Below the pieces are notes generated by a model. That model saw nothing but the letters and a program-made list of their open reading frames with translations. It was not told the origin of the DNA and ran no database searches. Below are positions 16,160 through 25,364 of a DNA stretch of 46,318 nucleotides, piece by piece (positions within the stretch are counted from its first letter, which is position 1; each line of letters begins with the position of its first letter). The stretch is from Actinomycetaceae bacterium (GTDB lineage Bacteria; Actinomycetota; Actinomycetes; Actinomycetales; Actinomycetaceae), in the NCBI GenBank assembly GCA_017934115.1, contig JAGBKC010000022.1, forward strand, positions 1-46,318. Reading direction: 5' to 3'. A program made the translations under genes and the position numbers.

Positions 16160-17262
16160 TGGAGCAAATAGCAAAAAAAACTATTGCTTTGATTTATGGC
16201 GGTATGTCGGGTGAGCATTCGGTTTCTCTTATTACTGCTGCTTCGGTATTGCGTGCTATAGATAAAGAAAAATACGATATTTTTCCTATTGGCATTACAA
16301 AAAACGGTGTATGGGTTAAAGGTGTAACAAATCCTGAAGAACTTGAATCTATTGGCTTTGGCGGCCAGTTACCTGAAGATGGTCAACGACTTACCTTCGC
16401 CATGGATGGATCAGGTGATGTTATCGCCTTGAGCGATGATGGAAGTGAAGAAAAGGGTGTACTCGGTCATGTAGATGTCGTTTTTCCTCTTCTGCACGGG
16501 CCCTTTGGTGAGGATGGAACCCTTCAGGGGTTATGTGAAATGGCACGTATTCCCTATGTGGGTTGTGGTGTTCTTTCTTCAGCAGCGGCAATGGACAAGC
16601 ATTTTATGAAACTTGTTCTCTCTCAATTTTCTTTGCCTTTTGTTGATTATGTTGTCGTGCGTGAATCTGAGTGGAAGAATAATGCGCAAAAAATTAAAGA
16701 TGAAATTATGTCAACACTGCAATTTCCGGTATTTGTCAAACCGGCGCGTGCCGGTTCATCTCTGGGGGTCAGTAAAGTCGATAAAATAGAGCAGTTAGAG
16801 CAAGCGATAAAAAATGCTTACGAGGTTGATGAAAAAGTATTGGTGGAAACAGGCATTGATGCTCGCGAAATTGAATGCGGTATTCTTGGTCAACACGGGA
16901 AGATGAAGGCGTCTGTAGTAGGTGAAATACATCCTGGTGTGGGTGAAGGAGACTTTTATGATTTTGATGCTAAATATACAGATACAGAGCAGTTGCGTTT
17001 AGATATTCCTGCCCATATTTCCGATGAACTGTCATATAAATTGCGTTCCTTAGCTGTAGAAGTTGGGCAAGCCTTTGAATGCAGCGGTTTAACGCGTGTA
17101 GATTTTTTTGTGACAGAATCTGAAGATGTGTATATTAACGAATTGAATACATTACCAGGTTTCACCTCTGTGTCTATGTATCCACAATTATGGGAAGCAA
17201 CAGGAATTTCCTATACGGAATTGATAGATCTGTTAATTGATACTGCGCATGTATCAGCTTAA
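16159..17262 (+). CDS. ddl: D-alanine--D-alanine ligase
   Basis: The 367-residue ATP-grasp enzyme joins two D-alanines for the peptidoglycan stem peptide. Visible features are the N-terminal GGMSGEHSVS (Glu19, Ser21), the ATP-binding PARAGSSLGVSKV, the omega loop YDFDAKY and the metal-binding INELNTLPGFTSVSMYP. The Tyr of AKY is present, which fits a true D-Ala-D-Ala ligase rather than a VanA-type depsipeptide ligase. The ATG shares one base with the murA stop, so the two are translationally coupled. The M16 peptidase gene follows after 31 bases. Confidence 0.95.
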   Translation: MEQIAKKTIALIYGGMSGEHSVSLITAASVLRAIDKEKYDIFPIGITKNGVWVKGVTNPEELESIGFGGQLPEDGQRLTFAMDGSGDVIALSDDGSEEKGVLGHVDVVFPLLHGPFGEDGTLQGLCEMARIPYVGCGVLSSAAAMDKHFMKLVLSQFSLPFVDYVVVRESEWKNNAQKIKDEIMSTLQFPVFVKPARAGSSLGVSKVDKIEQLEQAIKNAYEVDEKVLVETGIDAREIECGILGQHGKMKASVVGEIHPGVGEGDFYDFDAKYTDTEQLRLDIPAHISDELSYKLRSLAVEVGQAFECSGLTRVDFFVTESEDVYINELNTLPGFTSVSMYPQLWEATGISYTELIDLLIDTAHVSA

Positions 17263-17293
17263 AAATGAGAACATTTGAAGAAAGAAGACTGAC

Positions 17294-18637
17294 GTGAATC
17301 AAAGCCTAGGCATTCAACTACCTGTTGATGCACGTGAAACAATTGACTATGTTGAAGACAATGTCCGGATGCAGCGCAGTATTTTGCCAGGTGGCATACG
17401 AGTCATCACTGAGACTGTTCCTTCATATCGCTCGGTGAGCCTGGGAATGTGGATTGGTACAGGCTCACGCGATGAAGTAGAAGGAACTTTTGGTTCTACC
17501 CATTTTCTAGAACATCTTTTATTTAAGGGAACTGCCGGCAGGTCATCGGTGGAAATCGCAGAACGCACCGATTATCTGGGAGGTTCCTTTAATGCGGCAA
17601 CATCAAAGCAATATACATATTATTACGGCCATGTTTTTGAAGAAGACCTTGATAATTCTATTGAATTGCTGATGGACATGGTGATTCGCGCATCTTTGGA
17701 TGAAAAAGACATGGAGATGGAGCGCGGAGTTATTTTAGAAGAATTGGCAATGTATAACGATGATGCGTCCGAGGTTGCCTCTGAAAAAATGCCTCCTCTT
17801 GTTTTCGGTGACCATCCGCTTTCACGCCCTGTCGGTGGCACAAAAGAATCTGTTCAAGCTCTTGAACATGCAAGTTTAGTAGAACATTACCGTAAACGCT
17901 ATACTCCTCAAGAACTTGTTGTGGCAGCTGCAGGAGCTGTCGACCACGAAAAGTTATGTGAGCGGGTTCTGTATTATGCCCATCTTTTTGGGTGGAATGT
18001 AGAAGATGGTGTGGCAGCTAAGCGTTCTGATATCGGTCATCCTTTGCGTGCACAAGATGGAAGTGCGCAATTCTATGAACGTCATGTTGAGCAAGCTTCA
18101 GTCCTTTTATCGATGCCAGGAGTATCCCTTGATGATGGCCGTCGTTCTGCTTTATTTTCTTTGTCAATGATTCTTGGTGGTGGTACATCGTCGAGGTTAT
18201 TCCAAAAAATACGAGAAGAGAGAGGCTTAGCTTACACAACATATGCGTATCCCATCTCATATCGTGAGGGTGGTATGTTCTCCCTTTATGGTGCGTGTAG
18301 CCCCGAGAACGCTGGGGAAGTAGCTACGTTGATGTCGCAGACTTTGCGTGAGATTGCTACGGAAGGAATAAGTGCAGATGAACATGAATCTGCTTTCCGA
18401 CGCATTCGAGCTGATCTTGTTTTTGAAGGTGAGCGTATTTCTTCGCGTATGTCACGCTTGGGAACAGCTGATACGGTACGTGGTCGTTATGTGACGCGTA
18501 ATCAACTTATCGAGCAAGCACGTAATGTTACCAGCGACAATATCGTCGAGATGGCAAAATTCCTCATTGAACAACCACGTTCTTTAGTGATTGTGGGGCC
18601 TGACGCTGCTCGCAAATATATTGACGCTGAAATATAA
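17294..18637 (+). CDS. M16-family zinc peptidase (mitochondrial processing peptidase-like)
   Basis: The 447-residue protein has the inverted zinc motif HxxEH: His70, Glu73 and His74 in HFLEHLLFKGT. The third ligand is Glu150 in VILEELAMYNDD. The M16 C-terminal half contains the typical GGGTSSRLFQKIREERGLAY region. It should be an active soluble peptidase of the group usually encoded near pnp in actinobacteria; here it follows murA-ddl. The substrate is unknown. The GTG start at 17294 has only a weak purine-rich stretch upstream (GAAGAAAGAAG), which fits coupling to ddl translation. Confidence 0.88.
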   Translation: MNQSLGIQLPVDARETIDYVEDNVRMQRSILPGGIRVITETVPSYRSVSLGMWIGTGSRDEVEGTFGSTHFLEHLLFKGTAGRSSVEIAERTDYLGGSFNAATSKQYTYYYGHVFEEDLDNSIELLMDMVIRASLDEKDMEMERGVILEELAMYNDDASEVASEKMPPLVFGDHPLSRPVGGTKESVQALEHASLVEHYRKRYTPQELVVAAAGAVDHEKLCERVLYYAHLFGWNVEDGVAAKRSDIGHPLRAQDGSAQFYERHVEQASVLLSMPGVSLDDGRRSALFSLSMILGGGTSSRLFQKIREERGLAYTTYAYPISYREGGMFSLYGACSPENAGEVATLMSQTLREIATEGISADEHESAFRRIRADLVFEGERISSRMSRLGTADTVRGRYVTRNQLIEQARNVTSDNIVEMAKFLIEQPRSLVIVGPDAARKYIDAEI

Positions 18638-18741
18638 AATGTTGAAAAGAGAATAAAAACTTCTAAAGTATTGAATACATATGCTTTTGGAAGAAATAAG
18701 CTGTTTGTTCTTTTGTCTTGGCGTGCTCGTGTAGAAAGTGT

Positions 18742-19497
18742 TTAAGCAATTGGCCATTCAAAAGAATCATCATTGGTTGTGCCATTTTCTTCTGCTTTTC
18801 GTTTGAAATAGGTAACTGTATCAGTATGAGCTATGTGAGCATATTCTTGAATTGTATCTAAACTTGTGTTTTTGAGCTGTTCATAGTGTGCAATCATGGC
18901 ATCAACAATATCAAGTGTTGCATAGACGTCAGCCTCGGCGTTATGAAAATTGCGCTCGTTATCGGAACAATAATGCTCAAGAAGATGTTGTAATTTGCGT
19001 GGTCCACGACGGTATTTATCAAGATATTTATCAAGATAATACGGATCAATAACAGGAGAAATTTTTATAAGGCGCTGTGTAAGAGGAATGAGGTTATTAC
19101 GTTCTAATTCTCGATTTAAAATGGATAAATCAAAACCTGCGTTATAGGCAATAAGCGGGTTACCTGCGTTCATATGAGACGATATAAGTGAAGCAATTTC
19201 TTCTAAAGCATTTTTTGGATTTTGACCTTGTGAAACAGCTTGTTCAGTTGTAATGCCATGAACTCGTGTTGCAGCTTGAGGAATAGGGATGCCGGGGTTA
19301 ATGATCCAATATTTCTTTTCTCTATATGTTGTGTTACTGAGCTCTTGTATTGCTCCACTTAAAAAAGGCTTCTTTGGGCGAGCAACAAGAGGACATGTGT
19401 AAATTAATGAACATGTGACAATTCGATCGGTGTAAATATTGATTCCTGTTGTTTCTGTGTCAAAACCTAATCGTGGTTTTTGAGTCCAGTTTGTCAT
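18742..19497 (-). CDS. DnaQ-like 3'-5' exonuclease (DEDDh)
   Basis: The 251-residue protein has the DEDDh exonuclease motifs in order: Asp13 and Glu15 in GFDTETTG, an Asp in NAGFDLSIL, and the His and Asp in HNAEADVYATLDIV. It is like the epsilon proofreading subunit or other DnaQ-type nucleases. Actinobacteria often carry such free-standing proteins with an uncertain role in repair or RNA trimming. The insertion CPLVARPKKPFLSGAIQEL and the tail after residue 215 are not part of the core. AGGT lies before the ATG. It is convergent with the M16 gene and follows the deacetylase gene after 30 bases. Confidence 0.85.
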   Translation of the reverse strand: MTNWTQKPRLGFDTETTGINIYTDRIVTCSLIYTCPLVARPKKPFLSGAIQELSNTTYREKKYWIINPGIPIPQAATRVHGITTEQAVSQGQNPKNALEEIASLISSHMNAGNPLIAYNAGFDLSILNRELERNNLIPLTQRLIKISPVIDPYYLDKYLDKYRRGPRKLQHLLEHYCSDNERNFHNAEADVYATLDIVDAMIAHYEQLKNTSLDTIQEYAHIAHTDTVTYFKRKAEENGTTNDDSFEWPIA

Positions 19498-19527
19498 CTT
19501 GATGTACCTTATCTGTGTGTTCTTTTG

Positions 19528-20478
19528 CTATTGTTTTGGATTGGCTAAAACAGTAGCGCGAGAATAAATTGGGCGCCCTGCATAGGTATTATTTGATAGA
19601 AGTGTGGAGAGGGAAACGATTTTATAATCAGCTTTTTGAATGTCATAGATAATGCAGTTCATTGCTTTAGGGCTAGCCTCGTGAATATCGTGCATAAGGA
19701 TAATAGCGCCAGGATGAAGGTTCTCATTGATAATGGTACGTACTTTCGTAGCGTCTCGATGTTTCCAGTCGAGAGTGTCAATATCCCACAAAATAGCTGT
19801 TTTGTTTGCAGATTCTAAAATGTTATATGTTGTTTTATTTGCTGAACCATATGGTGGGCGCATGAATGTAGTTGTAGGTGCCTTAGCAGCTGTTATTTCA
19901 TTGTCGGTAGCCTTTATTTCTTCTTCCTGTTTTTCTGCGCTAAGACGTGTTAACTGTGGATGGTTGTATGTATGGTTGCCAATAATATGACCTTCACTTG
20001 CTGCGCGTTGCACGATGTGAGGGTTTTTCTGTGTTTGCTTACCTGTTACAAAGAATGTTGCTTTAACTCCCCATGCTTTCAGTGTATCGAGAAGTCCGGG
20101 CGTATATGCGGCAGAAGGACCATCGTCAAAAGTGAGGGCTACGCATTTTTCCTTTGCGCAGTCAATATTAGATTCAAGAGGCGGAATTGCTGGTGGTTCA
20201 CATGGTTGGCGGTTCTTATTTGCATTTTCAATGTTTTTGTTGAGTGCTTCGGGATCGATACTTTCGTTAACATGTGGCACAAGAGATGTTGGAGTAGATG
20301 ATGCAGTAGTTGTTGCAGGTGTTTGAGGTGTGGCGGTGTTAAGAACTGAAGTAGAAGTATGTGAAGGAGTGTTAAGAGTATTTGTACTTGATGTTGTTGA
20401 GGTAATAATGGTGGTAATCCCAAGAGCAAGCATGAGAAGAATGGCGATGATAATTCCAATGATTTTACGAATAGACAT
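19528..20478 (-). CDS. Membrane-anchored polysaccharide deacetylase (NodB/CE4)
   Basis: The 316-residue protein starts with an uncleaved-looking hydrophobic anchor (residues 5-27), a long Thr/Ser/Pro-rich linker (28-70) and then a CE4 deacetylase domain. The five CE4 motifs are visible: TFDDGP, HTYNHP, RPPYG, DTLDW and LMHD. Together they provide the metal ligands and the catalytic base and acid. It probably removes acetyl groups from peptidoglycan or another wall glycan on the outer face, which can give lysozyme resistance. No Shine-Dalgarno sequence is evident; the start is 14 bases after the acetyltransferase stop, so coupling is likely. The exact substrate is inferred only from the family. 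Confidence 0.88.
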   Translation of the reverse strand: MSIRKIIGIIIAILLMLALGITTIITSTTSSTNTLNTPSHTSTSVLNTATPQTPATTTASSTPTSLVPHVNESIDPEALNKNIENANKNRQPCEPPAIPPLESNIDCAKEKCVALTFDDGPSAAYTPGLLDTLKAWGVKATFFVTGKQTQKNPHIVQRAASEGHIIGNHTYNHPQLTRLSAEKQEEEIKATDNEITAAKAPTTTFMRPPYGSANKTTYNILESANKTAILWDIDTLDWKHRDATKVRTIINENLHPGAIILMHDIHEASPKAMNCIIYDIQKADYKIVSLSTLLSNNTYAGRPIYSRATVLANPKQ

Positions 20479-20492
20479 AATGATAATGTGTG

Positions 20493-20936
20493 TTAGTTGG
20501 AAGGTTGAAAACGGTAGACATTAGTTTCACGCTGAACAAAACCAGCTTTTTGATACAGCTTGTTTGCAGCAATGCGTGTAGGACGTGATGTAAGGTCGAT
20601 ACTTTTTGCCCCTTGTTCCTGGGCATATGTGATTGCCGCATTGACAAGTTGTTTGCCAATGCCCCTACCGCGTGCGTTTTCGTGTACAACGACATCTTCG
20701 ATCCATGCTCGTTTTCCAGTGGGAATGTCAAAAAGGACAAGGCTTAACATGCCGCGTGCGGGTTCGTTTGCGTCGGTGGTGTCGGTGAAGATGAATACAT
20801 GAAGGCATTGTTGCTGGAGAAGTTCTTTGAGTTTCTCTCGCGATATGGATGGTGTAGATGAAGAAAGCTGGGGCATCATTTCGTTGATAGATGTGTATAA
20901 GCTTTCGGTATATTTACGTACGTGTTGAATGGGCAT
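20493..20936 (-). CDS. GNAT-family N-acetyltransferase
   Basis: The 147-residue protein has the GNAT acetyl-CoA motif ENARGRGIGKQLV preceded by IEDVVVH. The C-terminal AANKLYQKAGF is also typical. Length and layout are standard for a single-domain acetyltransferase. The substrate cannot be told from sequence. It lies upstream of the polysaccharide deacetylase and downstream of nadE on the same strand. The ribosome binding site is weak (GAAAGCG). Confidence 0.85.
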   Translation of the reverse strand: MPIQHVRKYTESLYTSINEMMPQLSSSTPSISREKLKELLQQQCLHVFIFTDTTDANEPARGMLSLVLFDIPTGKRAWIEDVVVHENARGRGIGKQLVNAAITYAQEQGAKSIDLTSRPTRIAANKLYQKAGFVQRETNVYRFQPSN

Positions 20937-20986
20937 TTTTTCGCTTTCGTTGAGTGTGTGACTCTATTTTACAAAGGTCAATGTGT

Positions 20987-23098
20987 TTAATCTGGTTCAT
21001 TATTAGGTATGTTCTCAATATCGGAGATCCAGATGTTTTTGAGTGCATCACTTGGCATGCGCCAGTCACCTCGAGGTGAGAATGAGCCTCCAGAAAGAAC
21101 TTTTGGTCCATTGGGAACGGTGGAGCGTTTGAATTGATTGTTGAAAAAGCGGTGATAAAAAGTTTTTTCCCATTTTTTTATTTCTGCTAATGAATACTGG
21201 TGTTTTTCTTTTTCTGGGAAGTGGGGTGGCCATAATCCTTCAGTGGAGTTTTTCCATGCATTATAGGCGTAATAAGCAATTTTTTGAGGAGCAAGACCAT
21301 GACGCAACATGTAGTACATGGTGAAATCATGTAATTCATATGGGCCAATAGTGGATTGGGTGGACTGTATTTCTTCTCCGTCTTTATGAGGGATGAGTTC
21401 AGGAGAAATTTCTGTATGAAGAATATCGTCAAGAACAGTGCAGACGTTGGGTGAAAATTCTTTGGCATTAATAACCCAGCGGATAAGATGTTGCATAAAT
21501 GTTTTTGGTATGCCAGTGTTGACGTTATAGTGTGACATGTGGTCGCCAACACCATAGGTGCACCAGCCTAAAGCACCTTCAGAAAGATCGCCTGTTCCAA
21601 GGACGATGCCCCCATTGTGGTTAGCAAGGCGGAAGAGAAAGTCGGTGCGTAGGCCAGCTTGCACATTTTCAAATGTGACATCATAAATTTCTTTGCCATT
21701 GGCAAAAGGATGGTCCATTTCTTTGAGCATCTGCAGGGCTGTAGGGCGTATATCAAGTTCTTTGAAAGTACATCCAAGGTGAGTGGCCAGCATCGTGGCG
21801 TTGTTTTTTGTTTTATCTGAGGTGGCAAAACCAGGCATGGTATATGCCAATATATCGGTGCGTTTGCGCCCGAGTGTATCCATGGCTTTTGCTGCAACCA
21901 GAAGGGCTTGTGTGGAATCAAGTCCACCGGAAACACCAATGATGATTTTTGGTTGGCCAATTGTTTCTAATCGTTGGATGAGGGCAGCAACCTGAATATT
22001 GTAGGCTTCATAGCAATCACTATCAAGAGAATGAAGGTTTGTGGGAACAAAGGGAAAACGTGTGATTGTACGTTTTAATTCTAAAGCTCCTGCCGGTGGA
22101 GTGAAATCAAAGGATATTATGCGGTATGAATGTTGTGATGCAGTAGTGGAAGAATTATTATTCGTGTTAATAGAATGTGCTTGTTTGGTGTCTCTAAAAG
22201 AGGTAACACGTAAACGTTCTTGAGCGATGATGTCTAGGTCGATATCTGCGTGTTCAATATTTATTGAAGAGCTAAAACGCGGTGATTGCGCTAAACATGT
22301 ACCAAGTTCATAAATCAAGTTCTGGCCGTCCCATGCTAAATCAGTTGATGATTCGCCAGGGCCAGAAGCGCAATAAATATAAGCGGATATACATCTTGAT
22401 GAGAGATGTTGAACGATGTTAGTTCGTTCTTGGCTGCGCCCCACAGTGATAGGAGAAGAAGAAAGATTAACGAGAATGTGAGCTCCTGCAAGAGCTGCCT
22501 GCGTCGATGGAGGAAGTGGAACCCACATATCTTCGCATATTTCAATGCCGAAGCTAAAACGCTCATTAGTAGATGCTTGAAAGATGAGGTCGGTACCAAA
22601 AGGAACAGGTGTAGATTCATTACCAAATATGCGAAGGGATGATTGAGTGCATGATACGCCAGAAGTAAAATGGCGTTTTTCGTAAAATTCGCGATAATTA
22701 GGCAAGTAAGATTTTGGTACTACGCCAAGTATATTGCCGCGATGTATCACAACAGCGCAATTATAAATCGAATCTCCCTTGCGTAGTGGTGCGCCAACAA
22801 TAATGACAGGGAGTAAGTGTTTACTTTCATGAACAATGAGTTCAAGGGCCGCGCGAGTATTGTCTAAAAGAACGTCCTGTAAGAAAAGATCGTCTAAAGA
22901 ATAGCCTGATAGTGAAAGTTCAGGGAAAGTAACGAGTGCGGTATTTTCCTCATGGCAAATGCGTGCAATAGAAATGATTTCACGAGCATTTGCATGAGGA
23001 TCGCCTAAATGAAGAGGAAAAGTGGAGGCTGCAACGCGCACAAGGCCATGTGAATAAGGGGAAAAAAAGGATTCTTCATTATGTTGATCTTTTTTCAT
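20987..23098 (-). CDS. nadE: Glutamine-dependent NAD synthetase
   Basis: The 703-residue two-domain enzyme converts nicotinic acid adenine dinucleotide to NAD with glutamine as nitrogen source. The N-terminal nitrilase-like glutaminase domain carries the triad Glu60 (TFPELSLSGYS), Lys129 (VPKSYLPNYREF) and Cys188 (GIEICEDMW). The C-terminal synthetase domain has the ATP-pyrophosphatase loop SGGLDS (390-395). Length and layout match the mycobacterial type. The start at ATG 23098 is followed directly by a polar N-terminus. It lies between trpS and the acetyltransferase on the same strand, with a 59-base gap after trpS. Confidence 0.96.
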   Translation of the reverse strand: MKKDQHNEESFFSPYSHGLVRVAASTFPLHLGDPHANAREIISIARICHEENTALVTFPELSLSGYSLDDLFLQDVLLDNTRAALELIVHESKHLLPVIIVGAPLRKGDSIYNCAVVIHRGNILGVVPKSYLPNYREFYEKRHFTSGVSCTQSSLRIFGNESTPVPFGTDLIFQASTNERFSFGIEICEDMWVPLPPSTQAALAGAHILVNLSSSPITVGRSQERTNIVQHLSSRCISAYIYCASGPGESSTDLAWDGQNLIYELGTCLAQSPRFSSSINIEHADIDLDIIAQERLRVTSFRDTKQAHSINTNNNSSTTASQHSYRIISFDFTPPAGALELKRTITRFPFVPTNLHSLDSDCYEAYNIQVAALIQRLETIGQPKIIIGVSGGLDSTQALLVAAKAMDTLGRKRTDILAYTMPGFATSDKTKNNATMLATHLGCTFKELDIRPTALQMLKEMDHPFANGKEIYDVTFENVQAGLRTDFLFRLANHNGGIVLGTGDLSEGALGWCTYGVGDHMSHYNVNTGIPKTFMQHLIRWVINAKEFSPNVCTVLDDILHTEISPELIPHKDGEEIQSTQSTIGPYELHDFTMYYMLRHGLAPQKIAYYAYNAWKNSTEGLWPPHFPEKEKHQYSLAEIKKWEKTFYHRFFNNQFKRSTVPNGPKVLSGGSFSPRGDWRMPSDALKNIWISDIENIPNNEPD

Positions 23099-23157
23099 GG
23101 TGGTACTTTCCTTTGAATTCCTGTCTTTCCTTTATACTTCACTAACGATGTGTCATT

Positions 23158-24258
23158 TTAATATGTCATGTGCATAGCATCGCGCACCTCGGTCAATGTT
23201 TTATCGGCCTGTTCATTCGCGCGCTCAATTCCTTCACTTAAAATTGTATGAATATAATCGGTATTTTTTTCAAGTTCGCTGCGCTTTTCACGAAGAGGAG
23301 CTAAGAATTCGTTGAGAGCTTCAGTGACGACTTTCTTTAATGTTCCTGCACCGCCATCGCCAATTTCATCTGCTAGTGTTTCTGGAGTTGAGTTACTTGC
23401 AAGAGCCCCGATGGTCAGAAGGTTAGATACTTCAGGGCGATTGATGGGGTCATAGGTGATATGACGATCAGAATCGGTAACAGCTTTTTTGATTTTTTTC
23501 GCTGTTTCATCTGCACTCATGCGAAGTTCAATAGTGTTTCCACGAGATTTGCTCATCTTTGTTCCATCAAGGCCCAAAATGGTATCAGATTCTGAAAGAA
23601 GTGCCTGTGGGGCTGGGAAAATAGGGGAATCGCTACCTTCAGGGCGTCCATAACGTTTATCAAATCGTTGTGCAATAACGCGAGTTTGTTCTAAATGAGG
23701 TAACTGATCTTTTCCAACAGGAACGATATTTGCTTTACAAAATAGAATATCTGCTGCTTGATGGACGGGATAGGTAAGCATTAACCCAGAAAGCGGGCGA
23801 CCTTCAGTTGCTTCAAGTTCACTTTTGACAGTTGGATTACGTCGAAGTTCTGCATCTGTGACGAGGGAAAGGAATGGAAGCATCAACTGGTTAAGTGCAG
23901 GAACTGCACTATGAGTAAAAATCGTTGATTTTTCAGGGTCAATGCCTGCTGCAAGATAATCTGTCACTAAGGAATATGCACGCTCCTGAATAGGGCCTGT
24001 GCCATCACGATCAGTAATGACTTGATAATCAGCTACAAGTATCCACGATTCGATTCCCTGATTTTGAAGAGCGACCCGGTTAAGAAGTGAACCAAAATAA
24101 TGCCCGATATGAAGGTGGCCAGTAGGGCGATCACCTGTTAACATGCGGTAGCGAGAAGGATTGAGTGCAATATCGGCATGTAAACGTTCGCTGACCTGAC
24201 GAGCGTGTTGATATGACGCGACCGATGTAGAATTGGCAATTTTTTCTTCTGTACTCAT
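23158..24258 (-). CDS. trpS: Tryptophanyl-tRNA synthetase
   Basis: The 366-residue class I synthetase charges tRNA-Trp. The HIGH motif is exact (50-53, in GHLHIGHYFGS) and KMSKS is at 234-238. The start is ATG 24258 because GAGGAG lies directly upstream; an in-frame GTG at 24273 would bury that site. An N-terminal extension of about 35 residues before the catalytic core is typical of the actinobacterial form. It is divergent from nudC. I saw no T-box in the 182-base spacer. Confidence 0.96.
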   Translation of the reverse strand: MSTEEKIANSTSVASYQHARQVSERLHADIALNPSRYRMLTGDRPTGHLHIGHYFGSLLNRVALQNQGIESWILVADYQVITDRDGTGPIQERAYSLVTDYLAAGIDPEKSTIFTHSAVPALNQLMLPFLSLVTDAELRRNPTVKSELEATEGRPLSGLMLTYPVHQAADILFCKANIVPVGKDQLPHLEQTRVIAQRFDKRYGRPEGSDSPIFPAPQALLSESDTILGLDGTKMSKSRGNTIELRMSADETAKKIKKAVTDSDRHITYDPINRPEVSNLLTIGALASNSTPETLADEIGDGGAGTLKKVVTEALNEFLAPLREKRSELEKNTDYIHTILSEGIERANEQADKTLTEVRDAMHMTY

Positions 24259-24347
24259 GATTATGCTCCTCACTTTGTTTTTATCTTAGGATATTTTTTA
24301 TCTGACGTGGTGAATAACATGATTGAAAGGTGACACATGAGTGGTGC

Positions 24348-24372
24348 TGTGGAAAAGTATTTTTTTTCCACA
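24348..24372. promoter_or_regulatory. Inverted repeat in the trpS-nudC divergent spacer
   Basis: TGTGGAAAA (24348-24356) and TTTTCCACA (24364-24372) form a perfect 9-bp dyad with a 7-base spacer. It lies between two divergent genes, so a terminator role makes little sense. It could be an operator for either promoter. Confidence 0.4.
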
Positions 24373-24440
24373 TAGGATGGTGGTAGAAAAATCTGTTAAG
24401 AGGATAATGATAGGATGAGTCGATGAATGAGGAGGGGAAC

Positions 24441-25364
24441 ATGAAAAATTTTGTTCTTGCACGAGGAAATATGGATCGCGATGAAGTAACACGAAATGAC
24501 CCAGAAGCATTGGGGTTAGCGCGTAAAAGCGAGCAGGCCCGTTATATTTTAGTTGAAGGGCAAAGCGTTGCTGTTAACCGATCGAAGCAAAATGAACTTT
24601 TGAAGCTCACCGCCCAAGAGGCGCGCGAATGGAATTCACGTGAGGCTGTGTATTTGGGTCGTATCGAAAACGTGCCGTATTTTGCTTGCGATATTTCTGA
24701 TATGCTTCCCGATACTGATGTTAAACCCGCTGGCACACCTGTAATGCGCCCAGTGAAGTTGTGGGCTCATGAATGGAGCGGAAACGATAGTATTCTAGCT
24801 GTCACTGCTGTTGCTATCCATAATTGGATTCGTTCATCGCGTTATTGTAGTAATTGCGGTGAGCCTTTGGCCATTCATCCATCAGGATGGCAGGCTTACT
24901 GCGAAAATAACCATCTGCATTTTCCGCGCACAGACCCAGCAGTCATTATGGCAGTTCGCGATAATGAAGACCGTCTTCTTCTTGCGCGTAATCCACAATG
25001 GTATGGAAACATGTATTCTGTTTTGGCTGGCTTTGTTGAAGCTGGCGAAACAGCAGAATCTGCTGTTGTGCGCGAATCTTTTGAAGAAACACGTGTCAAT
25101 GTGAACAAAGTAGAATACTTTGGTTCTCAACCATGGCCATTTCCGCGCTCACTTATGCTGGCTTTTAATGCTTGGACATCCTCAACTGATGATGACATCA
25201 TGATTGATGGAAATGAAATGTCTGATGCTCAGTTCTTCTCACGTGATGAATTAAAGAAAGCACTACGTCACGGAAAACTCACGCTTCCAAGTCCATCATC
25301 AGTAGCACGTGCACTTATTGAAGACTGGCTTGGGCAAACAGTAGAAGAAGTAATGGAAGGATAA
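24441..25364 (+). CDS. nudC: NudC-like NADH pyrophosphatase
   Basis: The 307-residue Nudix hydrolase should cleave NADH to NMNH and AMP; NudC can also remove NAD caps from RNA. It has a zinc ribbon region (YCSNCGE, then a third Cys in AYCENNH) and HFPRTDPAVIMAV. The Nudix box GFVEAGETAESAVVRESFEE is complete, and the NudC-specific SQPWPFPRSLM follows. The fourth ribbon Cys is absent, as I recall for other actinobacterial members. The start is ATG 24441, with AGGAGGGG immediately upstream; an earlier in-frame ATG at 24423 overlaps that site. The uvrD2 start overlaps its stop by one base. Confidence 0.93.
   Translation: MKNFVLARGNMDRDEVTRNDPEALGLARKSEQARYILVEGQSVAVNRSKQNELLKLTAQEAREWNSREAVYLGRIENVPYFACDISDMLPDTDVKPAGTPVMRPVKLWAHEWSGNDSILAVTAVAIHNWIRSSRYCSNCGEPLAIHPSGWQAYCENNHLHFPRTDPAVIMAVRDNEDRLLLARNPQWYGNMYSVLAGFVEAGETAESAVVRESFEETRVNVNKVEYFGSQPWPFPRSLMLAFNAWTSSTDDDIMIDGNEMSDAQFFSRDELKKALRHGKLTLPSPSSVARALIEDWLGQTVEEVMEG

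Noticed and set aside
18659-18692. A terminator after the M16 peptidase gene
   Set aside because: The stem (CTTCTAAAG with CTTTTGGAAG) is imperfect and no T run follows.
24882-25130. Overlapping frames on the opposite strand within nudC
   Set aside because: They lie entirely inside a gene with complete NudC motifs, lack ribosome sites and show no family features.
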